Source: a virus
Virus record (IMG/VR): IMGVR_UViG_3300046169_000120
Location: 1 to 64,000 of that record
DNA length: 64,000 nucleotides
Direction: 5' to 3' (one strand)
Shown: positions 17,873 to 26,832 of the stretch, one piece after another
Position numbering within the stretch: position 1 is the first letter of the stretch
Layout of the letters: each line of letters begins with the position of its first letter
The notes under the pieces: model-generated
Seen by the model: only the letters and a program-made list of their open reading frames with translations
Told to the model about the DNA's origin: nothing
Databases searched by the model: none
Program-made: the position numbers and the translations under genes

Positions 17873-18211
17873 GTGAAAAAACTCAACAAGCGAGATTTAA
17901 TTAAAAAACTAGTAGTCGAACCTGACAAACAAAAGCGTATGTTTTGGGCGCGAGAAATGAAGTTGCTCAATGACCTACTTAAAATGTTCCCAAATCAAGA
18001 TTTTTGGCAACGTATGACAATTGATAAAGTTCCGTCTCTTGCGATGCTTCGGTCTGACTACGGATTGGAAAAAATAAGAAAGAAATACCGCGAGTTCAAT
18101 TATAAAATTCCTGAAAAAATAGAGATTCCCCTTGGAGAAAAAACGGGAGAAGATAAAATCTTATCGAAAAAACCTAAAACAATACGACAATTTATAGATG
18201 AGCAAAACTAA
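17873..18211 (+). CDS. Conserved hypothetical, head of the recombination/replication operon
   Basis: 112 residues, GTG start, basic N-terminus (MKKLNKRDLIKKLVVEPDKQKRMFWAREMKLL) and a polar tail with KTIRQFIDEQ. It overlaps the recombinase gene by 14 nt, so expression is coupled to it. A small basic helical protein in this position could be a recombination mediator, but no signature supports that. Its consensus promoter suggests early expression by host polymerase. Confidence 0.6.
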   Translation: MKKLNKRDLIKKLVVEPDKQKRMFWAREMKLLNDLLKMFPNQDFWQRMTIDKVPSLAMLRSDYGLEKIRKKYREFNYKIPEKIEIPLGEKTGEDKILSKKPKTIRQFIDEQN

Positions 18212-19304
18212 AGAAATACAGACAACAGATCAAATAGCAAAGTTTTTATCTGACAAGGATAATAAAAAATATCACTACAACTTCTTCAAAGGAGAGGAAT
18301 ATAAGATTCCGAGTGGAAGCTTAAATTTAGACATAGCCCTTGGCGGTGGGTTGCCGAGCGGGGCACATAGATTTACGGGAATTAACGAAGGTGGAAAAAC
18401 AAGTTGCGCTATGGCTTTTGCTAGAAACTTTCAAAAACATTTTGGCAAAAAAGGAATGATCATTTACATCAAAAGCGAAGGTCGTTTTAGTCCAGAAATG
18501 ATTGAAAGATCAGGCATTGATACAGATCCAGAAAAGTTTTTTTGCTTTGATTGCAACATTTTTGAAAAAGTATTCGAGTTAATTCGAGAACTTGTCTTTC
18601 AAAACGAAGATGACAAGAGATACATGTTTATTATCGATAGTGTTGACGCTTTATGTAGGATTGGAGATATCGATAAACCATTCGCAGAAAGCGAACAGGT
18701 TGCAGGCGGAGCCTTAATCACTTCAGTATTCTTGAAGAAAATGGTGCTTCCAATCACTAAGATGGGGCACACAATGATTCTAACAAGTCAAGTTAGGGTT
18801 GAGGTTGCAACAAACCCATATGCCGCCAGAGGAGGACCAAAAGTAAAACAGGCGGGAGGAAATGCAATCAAACACTATGCAAACTTTATTCTTGAATTTG
18901 AAGAAAGATATAATTCCGATTTGATTTTTAAAAACCCAACAGCAACTAAACTTGATGAAAAAGGTGAACCAATAGGTCATTATTGTAAAATTAGATTCCG
19001 TAAGACAGTAAACGAAAAAACTGGATCAACCGCAAGGTATCCAATTAAATACGGTCAAAAGGATGGAAAGTCTGTATGGAGGGCTCGAGAAATACTAGAT
19101 ATGCTATATCTATTTAATTTGATTGAAAAAAAGGGAGCATGGATATCTGTATCTGAAGATTTAATAAAAGAACTGTTAGATAAAAAATTCGAAATTAATG
19201 AAAAATTTCAAGGGGAGCAGAGACTTATTGATTTTCTAGAGGAAAACGAAAAACTTTCAGACTTTCTTTATGAGGATTTCAAAAAGCTAACCAATGCGCT
19301 TTAA
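18198..19304 (+). CDS. uvsX: RecA/UvsX-like recombinase
   Basis: 368 residues. Walker A GINEGGKT at 61-68, Walker B region YMFIIDSVDAL, then LTSQVRVEVATNPYAARGGPKVKQAGGNAIKHYANFILEF, which matches the RecA L1/L2 and core region. C-terminal 70 residues are charged and phage-specific. Catalyses ATP-dependent strand exchange for phage recombination and recombination-dependent replication. Downstream are a nuclease, the DnaB helicase and the primase in one direction. The gene symbol is by analogy to T4; sequence is closer to a divergent RecA than to a textbook UvsX. Confidence 0.85.
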   Translation: MSKTKEIQTTDQIAKFLSDKDNKKYHYNFFKGEEYKIPSGSLNLDIALGGGLPSGAHRFTGINEGGKTSCAMAFARNFQKHFGKKGMIIYIKSEGRFSPEMIERSGIDTDPEKFFCFDCNIFEKVFELIRELVFQNEDDKRYMFIIDSVDALCRIGDIDKPFAESEQVAGGALITSVFLKKMVLPITKMGHTMILTSQVRVEVATNPYAARGGPKVKQAGGNAIKHYANFILEFEERYNSDLIFKNPTATKLDEKGEPIGHYCKIRFRKTVNEKTGSTARYPIKYGQKDGKSVWRAREILDMLYLFNLIEKKGAWISVSEDLIKELLDKKFEINEKFQGEQRLIDFLEENEKLSDFLYEDFKKLTNAL

Positions 19305-19704
19305 GACTTTGATGGGTGCGACTCGCACCGTTAAAAAAGCGAAAAATTATTTAATTGATTGGGACGGGAAGAGTAGAAGTAAAATACAGTACAGCGCGAA
19401 ACAATTCTTGAAAAAGTATTGGAGTAATCATATTGTGTTTGAAGAATTTCCTGTTGCAGGAACTAGGTTATCTCTAGACTTCTACAATGCTAATAAAAAA
19501 ATAGCCGTAGAAGTACAAGGTAAACAACACACAAAATATGTTCCATTCTTTCATGGCAAAAATAAAATCAATTACATTAACCAACTCAAGAGAGATCAGG
19601 ATAAATTAAAATTCTGCGAATTGAACGATATACAACTTGTCGAAATATATGACGGAGACGAAGTTAATGAAAAACTTTTCGAAACTTTTGGTGTTATTTT
19701 GTAG
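19294..19704 (+). CDS. VSR/PD-(D/E)XK-fold endonuclease
   Basis: 136 residues, overlapping the recombinase stop by 11 nt. Core motif: FEEFPVAGTRLSLDFYNANKKIAVEVQGKQH, in which LSLDFY supplies the Asp and VEVQGKQH the E-x-Q/K part of the nuclease centre, followed by RDQDKLKFCELNDIQLVEIYDGDEV as in Vsr/DUF559-type folds. Possible roles are Holliday-junction or branch cleavage next to the recombinase, or single-strand nicking in repair. Exact substrate unknown. Confidence 0.7.
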   Translation: MRFKTLMGATRTVKKAKNYLIDWDGKSRSKIQYSAKQFLKKYWSNHIVFEEFPVAGTRLSLDFYNANKKIAVEVQGKQHTKYVPFFHGKNKINYINQLKRDQDKLKFCELNDIQLVEIYDGDEVNEKLFETFGVIL

Positions 19705-19707
19705 TTG

Positions 19708-19716
19708 GTGTAATAT
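19708..19716 (+). promoter_or_regulatory. GTGTAATAT promoter element
   Basis: The best match to the consensus: GTG-TAATAT, then 5 nt, then the ATG at 19722. Overlaps nothing but the 17-nt intergenic gap, starting 4 nt after the nuclease stop. Confidence 0.6.
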
Positions 19717-19721
19717 ATATT

Positions 19722-20003
19722 ATGAATGATGATTTTATTGATCCCGAAAACTTGGGAAGCTTTCAGTTGCCAGAAAATATGATTAATCAATTGTTTGAAT
19801 TTACAGGTTCAACAAATGGAGACAGCGGATTTATTCTTTCGTATGTCAATCAAGACGGACTTCCTTCGGTAATTACCAAGGCCACTTCTCCAATTGTAGA
19901 GATGGGTTTACGTAAAGCTCTTGAGCAATATCTTGAGCAAATTTCTGCGCAAGAAATAGAACTTAACTTCCCAAAAGATTTTGGCGACGAAGAAACCCCT
20001 TGA
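19722..20003 (+). CDS. Small acidic hypothetical protein
   Basis: 93 residues, acidic (MNDDFIDPENLGSFQLPENMINQLFEF, ending LNFPKDFGDEETP). No recognised domain. It has its own late-type promoter element inside the replication region, and its 3' end contains the -35 box of the helicase promoter. Small acidic proteins at such positions are sometimes DNA mimics or inhibitors, but there is no direct evidence here. Confidence 0.55.
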   Translation: MNDDFIDPENLGSFQLPENMINQLFEFTGSTNGDSGFILSYVNQDGLPSVITKATSPIVEMGLRKALEQYLEQISAQEIELNFPKDFGDEETP

Positions 20004-20028
20004 CTTTTAAGAGGGTTTCTGATAAGAT
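20000..20028 (+). promoter_or_regulatory. Sigma70-type promoter (TTGACT-17-TAAGAT) for dnaB
   Basis: TTGACT at 20000-20005, 17-bp spacer, TAAGAT at 20023-20028, then 6 nt and the ATG of the helicase. Same geometry as at 17838. The transcript would start at or beside the ATG. Confidence 0.65.
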
Positions 20029-20034
20029 GTAAGA

Positions 20035-21549
20035 ATGGTTTATTCTTACGAACTCGAACAACACTTAATTGCAGGCCTGATAAAATACCCAGAGAGTTAC
20101 CCTCTCATCGCTGCATTCATAGATCAAAATGATTTTTTTGATAAAAATACAATCGTTAATAGAACAATTTTTTGCGTACTAAGGCAAGCTCTTGAATCCG
20201 GAGATGCGCTCGACGAAGTACTGCTTGCGCAAAGAGTTCAGTCTTTAAATATATCCTTCGAGGATAATATAAATATAGCAGACTATATTAAAGCTCTCTC
20301 AATGAGGCAGATATCAAAAGATGGTGTGGTTAAAGCTGCGCAGGAGCTAAAGAAGATAACTGTTCGCAGAGAAATACATAACTCTTCTCTCGAGGTTGCA
20401 AAAAATATGAAGAATATGGCTGCAAGCTCGACCTTTGATGATATTGTTAGCGAAGCAGATAAAATATATAACGACAAAGTAAATCTGTACGAAATTGGGT
20501 CAAGCAAGCCTGAGAACTTGTTTGACGACATGGAAGATTTCATTGAAGAAAGAGGAAATAATCCAATTGATCAATTTGGATTAATGGGCCCACACGAACG
20601 AGTCAATGAACTATATGGCTCTCTTTTGCGCCCGGGAAATATAACAGTTGTTGTTGCTCGCGCAGGTGTTGGTAAAACCCAATTCTGTATGGACTTTTGT
20701 ACAAAAGTTTCATCAATAAATAATAATGTTCCAATCCTTCATTTTGATAACGGAGAAATGAGTAAAGAAGAATTGATTGTTCGCCAATGCTCTGCTCTTT
20801 CTGGAGTGCCCATGCACCTCTTAGAAACTGGAAGGTGGAGGCAGGCAGGTCAAGAGATTGTTGATAAAGTTAGATCCACATGGGACAAAGTAAAAGACTT
20901 TAAATTTTATTATTATAATGTGGCAGGACACAGTATTGAGAGTATGCTTAATATCATCCGAAGATTTTATTACTCAGAAGTTGGAAGAGGAAATCCAATG
21001 ATCTTTAGTTTCGACTATATTAAAACAACATACGAGCGCCAGAATGGAGCGAGCAGTTGGGAGACAGTGGGGCGCATGGTTGATAAGTTTAAGCAATTGA
21101 TTCAAAAAGAGCTATGCTTTAACGGATCTCCGACAGTTGCAATGCTAACAAGTGTCCAAAGTAATCGACTTGGTATAACAAATAACAGAAGCTCTGATAA
21201 TGTAGTTGATGACGAAAGCATAGTTTCTCTCTCTGACCAAATTACACAGTTTTGCTCTCACTTATTTTTGCTTCGACAGAAAACTATGGATGAGATTCAA
21301 GAAGAGCCTGATGGCTTTGGAACTCATAAATTAATTTGTTTAAAATATCGCTGGCTTGGACAAGATGTGCATAGGGCATTACAGCCTGTTGAAATGCCCG
21401 ACGGAAGCAAGCGTAAAAATTACCTCAACCTTCACATGGAAAACTTTAGCATTCAAGAAAGAGGTGATCTTGTTGACATGGTAGAACATATGGACTCGGA
21501 GGGAGTTGGTATACTTGAAGACATGCGCGATGAAGTTCCGAATTTGTAA
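20035..21549 (+). CDS. dnaB: Replicative DNA helicase, DnaB family
   Basis: 504 residues. N-terminal helical domain (VYSYELEQHLIAGLIKYPESY) as in DnaB, then a RecA-type motor: Walker A ARAGVGKT at about 208-215, LHFDNGEMSKEEL (H1a-like glutamate region), PMIFSFDYIKT (Walker B) and the DQITQFCSHLFLLRQ segment near the end. Hexameric 5'-3' unwinding at the fork, paired with the primase that follows 2 nt downstream. Slightly longer than typical DnaB. Confidence 0.9.
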   Translation: MVYSYELEQHLIAGLIKYPESYPLIAAFIDQNDFFDKNTIVNRTIFCVLRQALESGDALDEVLLAQRVQSLNISFEDNINIADYIKALSMRQISKDGVVKAAQELKKITVRREIHNSSLEVAKNMKNMAASSTFDDIVSEADKIYNDKVNLYEIGSSKPENLFDDMEDFIEERGNNPIDQFGLMGPHERVNELYGSLLRPGNITVVVARAGVGKTQFCMDFCTKVSSINNNVPILHFDNGEMSKEELIVRQCSALSGVPMHLLETGRWRQAGQEIVDKVRSTWDKVKDFKFYYYNVAGHSIESMLNIIRRFYYSEVGRGNPMIFSFDYIKTTYERQNGASSWETVGRMVDKFKQLIQKELCFNGSPTVAMLTSVQSNRLGITNNRSSDNVVDDESIVSLSDQITQFCSHLFLLRQKTMDEIQEEPDGFGTHKLICLKYRWLGQDVHRALQPVEMPDGSKRKNYLNLHMENFSIQERGDLVDMVEHMDSEGVGILEDMRDEVPNL

Positions 21550-21551
21550 AT

Positions 21552-22587
21552 ATGAATCCTGAAAAAATTAAAGATTCTCTCACTAGGTTGGGCTACAAGC
21601 TAGCTGATAGAGGAGCTTACTGGCAGACCAATGCTATGTTCCGAAATGGGGACAACAAAACTGCGATTCAAATATACAAAAACACAGGAGTCTGGAAAGA
21701 TCATGTTCAAAACAGTTCATTTTCTCCCTTCAAGAGATTGGTAGAGATAACATTAGGAACAAATGATAAAAATCAAGTCAAGGACTTTATAGAAGAAGAT
21801 GATCTCGGAGCAAATTACAACAAATTAACATTCTCAGAAAAATTAGAAATGGAAGAAATATACCCAGAAGCCTGCCTAGACAGGTTGTTACCTCATTATA
21901 AATTTTATAACGACAAAGGCATATCAACAGAAACATTAAAATCACTCAAAGGTGGATACGCTACAACAGGAAAATTGAACAATCGATTCATCTTTCCTAT
22001 CTATAACGAACATAATCAAATCCATGGCTTCTCTGGGCGCGATATGAGTAGCTTGGATGGTCGACCTAAGTGGAAGCATGTGGGGCGCAAGAAAGGGTGG
22101 ATTTACCCCCTCTACGCGAACGTAGAGACAGTTGATGCAATCAATGATACTCGCACAATCATTTTTCGTGGAAAGTATTGGCGATCTACTCAACTTAAAC
22201 GAACAAGGCTACAAAAACGTACTTGTAACATTTGGTCTTGATATATCAACCAAGCTAATCTGCGCAACACTATCTCTGAATGTAGATAATCTTGTTATTG
22301 GACTGAACAACGACAAAACATCTTCTCGTAATAGGGGGTTAGAAGCAAGCATAAAAAACTATTTAAAATTATTGAACTATTATAATCCTGAAAAAATTAA
22401 AATATGTTTGCCCACACAAAAAGACTTTGGAGACATGAACAATGATGATTTTTCGGAGTGGTCAAATAAACTAGAATCAATTGATGTAAAAAAACAACAA
22501 ACCATGATACTAGACAAGATAAATGAAATATACAAATCCCTACCTAAAACTTTATTAAAAAACAAAAAAATTATAATCAATGAGTAA
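21552..22587 (+). CDS. DnaG-type TOPRIM primase requiring a +1 frameshift
   Basis: The zero frame runs from 21552 and stops at 22241 (229 residues); the conserved rest lies in the +1 frame and ends at 22587. Joining after IIF at 22166 and skipping one C gives TRTIIF-VESIGDLLNLNEQGYKNVLVTFGLD, the TOPRIM glutamate motif, and later GLNNDKTSSRNRG at the DxD position. The N-terminal domain keeps the primase plan (NAMFRNGDNKTAIQIYKNTGVWKDH) but has no zinc-binding cysteines. The unshifted product lacks the TOPRIM centre. Either a programmed +1 frameshift or a one-base insertion or sequence error. It follows dnaB by 2 nt and overlaps the next gene by 8 nt. Confidence 0.75.
22164..22169 (+). other. 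Candidate +1 frameshift site TTT-CGT
   Basis: In frame the codons are ATC ATT TTT CGT GGA. A Phe tRNA on TTT can re-pair with TTC one base forward, placing GTG in the A site and continuing VESIGD. UUU-CGU is the core of the known influenza A PA-X +1 site. No stop codon or obvious pseudoknot lies directly behind it. Confidence 0.5.
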
Positions 22588-23656
22588 AATAACAAAATTA
22601 TCTGCGAGTAGAATCAAAACCGCACAAACATGTAGTTGGACTTATTGGTGCAATTATAAATTAAAACTTCCTGACGCAGGCAATGATGGATCAAGTCGAG
22701 GAACAATCTGCCACAACATATTCGAATTGCTTGGCGATCATCATCGCGATGAATTTGACAAGATTGTAGAAGAAGGCACAATTTGGAATACTGAGACTGT
22801 TGCTGCACAAGTCAAAAAAGAAGCCGAAGAATTGACGGTAAATGATCCAGAAAATCTTGAACTCATTGATGAAATGATTGTGAATGGATTGAGGTGCGAT
22901 TTCTTTGGCGACGAAAATGAAAAACCTGTACTCGCAGAATCGGAACGTTTTTTTGATCTTGAAATTGATCGACCAGAAGAAGGAATAAAATATGCAGTGC
23001 GCGGATACATCGACAAATTATTCGTATACAAAGACAATTCAGTAATCATACGCGATTTTAAAAGCAGTAAATCGGTATTCAAAGGAAAAGAAATAACTGA
23101 CAATCTGCAAAATTTAATATACTGTCTCGCGATAAAACACTTGATGCCCGAAACCGAACCTCAAAGTGAGTTTTTGTTTTTACGCTTTGATCTGGAAACA
23201 GACCTTCTTGGTAAAACAGGTAAGGGTAGAATGAAGATGGACAAGATTACCGCTGAAGAGCTTGATGGTTTCGAGCATCAACTCACACAATTTCAGGCAT
23301 ATCTTGATAACTTTGACGAAGAAGCAGCAAAAAGCAATCTAGCGGCAAAACAAGAATATCCTCGTGATGGCACGTTTGGTGGTCCTCTTGCTTGCGGCAA
23401 AGATGGATACAAGATGTCTCGTGGACAACCTGTACTTGACGATAATGGGGAACCAATCAAAGCATTTATTTGTCCATTCCGTAAACCTCGAGAATATTGG
23501 GCTCTTAAAGATGCTGATGGAAACATCAAGAAAACAGCTTTTCCAGAAAACAAACACGAACTTGATCTTGAAGATGGTGACGAAATTGTTAGTATGAAAT
23601 ATGAAGGTTGTCCACATTGGCAAAACAAACAAGTTTTAAATGATTTCCTCGACTAA
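22580..23656 (+). CDS. PD-(D/E)XK exonuclease with Cas4/AddB-like iron-sulfur cysteines
   Basis: 358 residues. Starts with LSASRIKTAQTCSWTYWCNYKL (C18, C24), histidine motif SRGTICHNIFELL, then RGYIDKLF with D145 and IIRDFKSSK at 157-164, motif QNLIYCLAI, and late cysteines (AFICPFRKP, YEGCPHWQ). This is the RecB/Cas4 nuclease layout with a likely 4Fe-4S cluster pinned between the N- and C-terminal cysteines. Resects DNA ends, probably feeding the recombinase. No CRISPR array or other cas gene is present, so it is a replication/recombination nuclease rather than an adaptation protein. Confidence 0.8.
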   Translation: MSKITKLSASRIKTAQTCSWTYWCNYKLKLPDAGNDGSSRGTICHNIFELLGDHHRDEFDKIVEEGTIWNTETVAAQVKKEAEELTVNDPENLELIDEMIVNGLRCDFFGDENEKPVLAESERFFDLEIDRPEEGIKYAVRGYIDKLFVYKDNSVIIRDFKSSKSVFKGKEITDNLQNLIYCLAIKHLMPETEPQSEFLFLRFDLETDLLGKTGKGRMKMDKITAEELDGFEHQLTQFQAYLDNFDEEAAKSNLAAKQEYPRDGTFGGPLACGKDGYKMSRGQPVLDDNGEPIKAFICPFRKPREYWALKDADGNIKKTAFPENKHELDLEDGDEIVSMKYEGCPHWQNKQVLNDFLD

Positions 23657-24050
23657 AGAATACATCGCAGCAGGAATTATTGCGCAGTTTGGAGATCTTG
23701 TATTACTTGGTCGGCGCAGCAAAAATTGCCACAGTTTTTCAGGTAACTGGTCTATGCCTTGCGGAATGATTGACTCTGGAGAGCATCCTGAATACGCAGC
23801 AAGGAGAGAATTTTTTGAAGAGACTGGTGTTCGCGCAAATAAAGAAATAAAGTTCCTCGATGACTTTGAAATTAAAGAGGGTAAATACCTTGCTTTATAC
23901 TCAATGCAAATTGATGATCTAATCTTTCCAAGTAATGACGCAATTGATGCGATTGAACATGATGAATGGGGCTTTTTTAAAATAGCAAAAAACTCACTTC
24001 CTTTGCCAATGACAAAAGAAACAAGAAATGCAATATCGAAGTTAAAATGA
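23640..24050 (+). CDS. NUDIX hydrolase
   Basis: 136 residues. Complete NUDIX box at 42-64: GMIDSGE, then REFFEETGV, matching GX5EX7REUXEEXGU. Overlaps the nuclease by 17 nt and the following glycosyltransferase by 4 nt. It hydrolyses a nucleoside diphosphate linked to another group. Lying between replication and sugar genes, it may act on nucleotide sugars (GDP-mannose mannosyl-hydrolase-like) or oxidised nucleotides; the sequence alone does not decide. Confidence 0.85.
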   Translation: MISSTKEYIAAGIIAQFGDLVLLGRRSKNCHSFSGNWSMPCGMIDSGEHPEYAARREFFEETGVRANKEIKFLDDFEIKEGKYLALYSMQIDDLIFPSNDAIDAIEHDEWGFFKIAKNSLPLPMTKETRNAISKLK

Positions 24051-24766
24051 TTTCCTTGATTACATCCATGTTTAATTCCGAGAAATTTATCAACTCTTTT
24101 ATGGAAAATATTCTCGCGCAAACAATTTTCAATCGATGCGAACTGATTCTTATAGATGCAAATAAAAAACCAGAAAAACATTTTGTTCAAAAGTATTTAA
24201 AAAATAAAAACATAAAATACAACCATATATCTGATTTTGGACTAAATCGAGATCCTGGAGTTTACGGATGCTGGAATCTTGCGATTAAAAATTCAACAGG
24301 TAAATATATTACCAACACAAACATCGATGATCGTCGCGCAATCGATGCAATAGAAAAACAGTTTAATTTACTTGAATCAAAAAAATATATTGATCTTGTA
24401 TATTATCGCACGCTGGAAACAGACAAAGCAAACGAATCCATGAAATCAAATTCTGCAAGCAAAGAGTTTCCATGTTTAGATTTTTCTTTTAACAATTTAT
24501 TGAAGGTAAACTCTCCTCATTGCCAACCAATGTGGAAGCGATCACTGCACGATAGGTTTGGATACTTTAATGAAACTTTACGCTTTGCTGCTGATTATGA
24601 TATGTGGCTTAGGGCTGCAGAAGGCGGAGCAAAAATGCAAAAAATAAATGAAACGCTTGGCTTATACTACAGGAATCCTTGTGGTATATCTTCTAAAGAG
24701 GAAACATTAAAAGAAGCCGTAATGCAAGTAAACCAATTAAAAATGCAATACATTCAACATGCATAA
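24047..24766 (+). CDS. GT2-family glycosyltransferase
   Basis: 239 residues. SLITSMFNSEKFINSFMENILAQT is the nucleotide-binding start of family 2 transferases, YITNTNIDDRR supplies a DD metal site, and FNETLRFAADYDMWLRAAEGGAKMQKINETLGLYYRNP has the ED/YDMWLR acceptor-side motif. Cytoplasmic inverting transferase. Starts with ATGA overlap on the NUDIX gene, first of a plus-strand glycan operon. Confidence 0.8.
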   Translation: MISLITSMFNSEKFINSFMENILAQTIFNRCELILIDANKKPEKHFVQKYLKNKNIKYNHISDFGLNRDPGVYGCWNLAIKNSTGKYITNTNIDDRRAIDAIEKQFNLLESKKYIDLVYYRTLETDKANESMKSNSASKEFPCLDFSFNNLLKVNSPHCQPMWKRSLHDRFGYFNETLRFAADYDMWLRAAEGGAKMQKINETLGLYYRNPCGISSKEETLKEAVMQVNQLKMQYIQHA

Positions 24767-25421
24767 AAAAATCATAACATTTTCTTTGTGGGGAGATAAT
24801 CCAAAATATTGTGTTGGCGCAGTTAAAAATGCAAAATTAAGAGAAAAAATATACCCCGACTGGATATGTAGATTTTATGTTCACAACAAAGTCCCCCTAG
24901 AATATATCCAACAATTAAAAAATATAGACAAAACAGAAGTTGCTATAGAAACTCGTCCTGCAGATTGGACTGGCATGTTTTGGAGATTTGAAGCAATTGC
25001 TGAGCCTGATGTGCAAATCATGATATCGAGAGATTGTGATAGCAGATTAAATGAACGAGAAATGCATGCAGTGCATGAATTTGAAAACAGCGAATATTCT
25101 TTTCACATTATGCGCGACCATCCACATCATGGATTTAATGTTTTAGGGGGAATGTTTGGTATCAAAAAAAATCTCTCAACATTAATGCATGAAATGTGCA
25201 ACAAATTTAACAAAACCAACTCGTATGGCACAGACTATCAGTTTTTTGATAATTTTATTAGGCAGGTTCCACCAAACACAATACTCACACACGATCCATT
25301 TTTCGCAAAAAAAGACTTTCCCAAACCAAGATTTTCTTATGAATTTGTTGGAGAGGTTTTTGACGAGCACGACAATAATAATATAAATCACACAAACTCT
25401 TTAATATATAGCATAACATGA
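24759..25421 (+). CDS. Putative glycosyltransferase with DxD motif
   Basis: 220 residues. FSLWGDNPKYCVGAVKNAKLREKIYPDW is a start used by a family of small transferases in bacterial and phage glycan loci. IMISRDCDSRLNEREM gives the DxD metal site and HHGFNVLGGMFGIKK the substrate side. Overlaps the GT2 gene by 8 nt. Followed by an 85-nt gap, in which I see only a weak GTGTAAC and no gene. Confidence 0.65.
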   Translation: MHKKIITFSLWGDNPKYCVGAVKNAKLREKIYPDWICRFYVHNKVPLEYIQQLKNIDKTEVAIETRPADWTGMFWRFEAIAEPDVQIMISRDCDSRLNEREMHAVHEFENSEYSFHIMRDHPHHGFNVLGGMFGIKKNLSTLMHEMCNKFNKTNSYGTDYQFFDNFIRQVPPNTILTHDPFFAKKDFPKPRFSYEFVGEVFDEHDNNNINHTNSLIYSIT

Positions 25422-25506
25422 AAACACATATCGAAGTAGCCCCACTTTAGATGCATTTTTATCAGACATTGTGTAACTCAGATAATCAATTGAGCTCAGT
25501 AGAAAT

Positions 25507-26178
25507 ATGGCAAAATTAAATGAACTCTTGATTTATCATCACTTAGGTCTAGGTGATCACATCATATGCAATGCGATTGTGCGCCACTTTCACGAGAAAT
25601 ACGGCCCACTATCTTTATTCGTCAAAAAACACAACCTTGCAAGTGTTCGGGCGCTATACAAAGACATAGAGGTAAATTTAATTCAAGTAAACAACGATCG
25701 CGATTGTTATAGTTTTTTTAACGATTTTAATGTTATTAAAATTGGTTTTGAGAAAACCGTCTTTCCGAACTGGGAGAAGTCTTTTTATGATCAACTGGGA
25801 AGCGATTACTCGCTGCGTTTTTCTAAGTTTTACATTGAAAGAGATTACGAACGCGAAGCCTTGCTGGAGCAAAAACTTAAACTTCCAAACGAGTTTGCTT
25901 TTTGCAACAACTCCTGCAGCTCAGGCAATTTGGATTTTAAATTCAATACTAATCTTAAAAAAATTATGCTAAGCGCTATGACAGACAGTATTTTTGACTG
26001 GATCGGGGTGCTAGAAAAAGCTGCTGAATTACATACTTTAGATAGTTCTGTTTTTCAGTTGGCTAAACAATTAAATCTTAAATCCAATAAATATTTTTAC
26101 AATTCACGGTCTCTTGATGCCACAAGACAAGCATTCAACTTCGATAATCAATCCTGGAAAGTTATTAATTTAAAATGA
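25507..26178 (+). CDS. GT9-like (ADP-heptose type) glycosyltransferase
   Basis: 223 residues. LIYHHLGLGDHIICNAIVRHFHEKYG is the N-terminal GT-B signature of heptosyltransferase-like proteins, and LHTLDSSVFQLAKQL with NSRSLDATR is the C-terminal donor-site part. Shorter than cellular family 9 enzymes (about 320), like other phage versions. Overlaps the next gene by 4 nt. Confidence 0.65.
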   Translation: MAKLNELLIYHHLGLGDHIICNAIVRHFHEKYGPLSLFVKKHNLASVRALYKDIEVNLIQVNNDRDCYSFFNDFNVIKIGFEKTVFPNWEKSFYDQLGSDYSLRFSKFYIERDYEREALLEQKLKLPNEFAFCNNSCSSGNLDFKFNTNLKKIMLSAMTDSIFDWIGVLEKAAELHTLDSSVFQLAKQLNLKSNKYFYNSRSLDATRQAFNFDNQSWKVINLK

Positions 26179-26831
26179 AAAAATTTGGCACGCCGAAAGG
26201 ATCTTCTGGTTTAGGTGACACACTTCTTCTGAATGCTGTATGCAAAAACCTAAAAGAAGCTAAGACGATTCAATTAAGACCTGCGCAAAAACGTTTTTCT
26301 GTTCTTTTTGATAAGATTGCTGATATAGAAATCACTGAAACAGTTAATGTGTTACCCGACATTGGGTCTGGGCACTATACTTTAACAAAATTAAGAAGCT
26401 TTTTTAACCAGCCGGAAAACTTAGATATTAGACCTGTTGTTTTACATTCTGACGAGGAATCTGAAGCTTGGGCTACTAATGTGCTTTCGAAAATTAAAAA
26501 GCCTGCAGTAATATTTCAGCCAAACTGCAGTGCATCATGGCAGCACATACGAGGTATACCTCCATTACTCCAACAAAGAATATTAATAGAAACAAGTGAT
26601 ATATATTCCATCATAGATATGAGTAGCGATAAATTTAAAAATATTGATCTATCAAAGTATATCTGTTTATTAAGGAAATGCGGTAGATATATTGGCTGCA
26701 ATACTGGTGACATGCATTTAGCAATTTCAGTTGGATGTATTTGTGATGTATATGAGCCAGACGTTTGCCTTGAATTTGAGCCAGAAAAATGGCATTATAA
26801 CCATCCAGCAATTAAATACAAAAAGTTCTAA
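26175..26831 (+). CDS. GT9-like glycosyltransferase, second copy
   Basis: 218 residues. GSSGLGDTLLLNAVCKNLKEA at the start, AVIFQPNCSASWQHIRGIPP in the middle and YIGCNTGDMHLAISVGC at the end match the GT9 donor-site pattern (GNDTGPMHLAAA-type). Probably a distant paralogue of the preceding gene. The substrate could be heptose or another ADP-sugar. Confidence 0.65.
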   Translation: MKKFGTPKGSSGLGDTLLLNAVCKNLKEAKTIQLRPAQKRFSVLFDKIADIEITETVNVLPDIGSGHYTLTKLRSFFNQPENLDIRPVVLHSDEESEAWATNVLSKIKKPAVIFQPNCSASWQHIRGIPPLLQQRILIETSDIYSIIDMSSDKFKNIDLSKYICLLRKCGRYIGCNTGDMHLAISVGCICDVYEPDVCLEFEPEKWHYNHPAIKYKKF

Positions 26832-26832
26832 T

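Noticed and set aside
25422-25506. Possible broken gene or promoter in the gap before the GT9-like gene
   Set aside because: Only a weak GTGTAAC without a proper hexamer spacing and no coding pattern; left unassigned.
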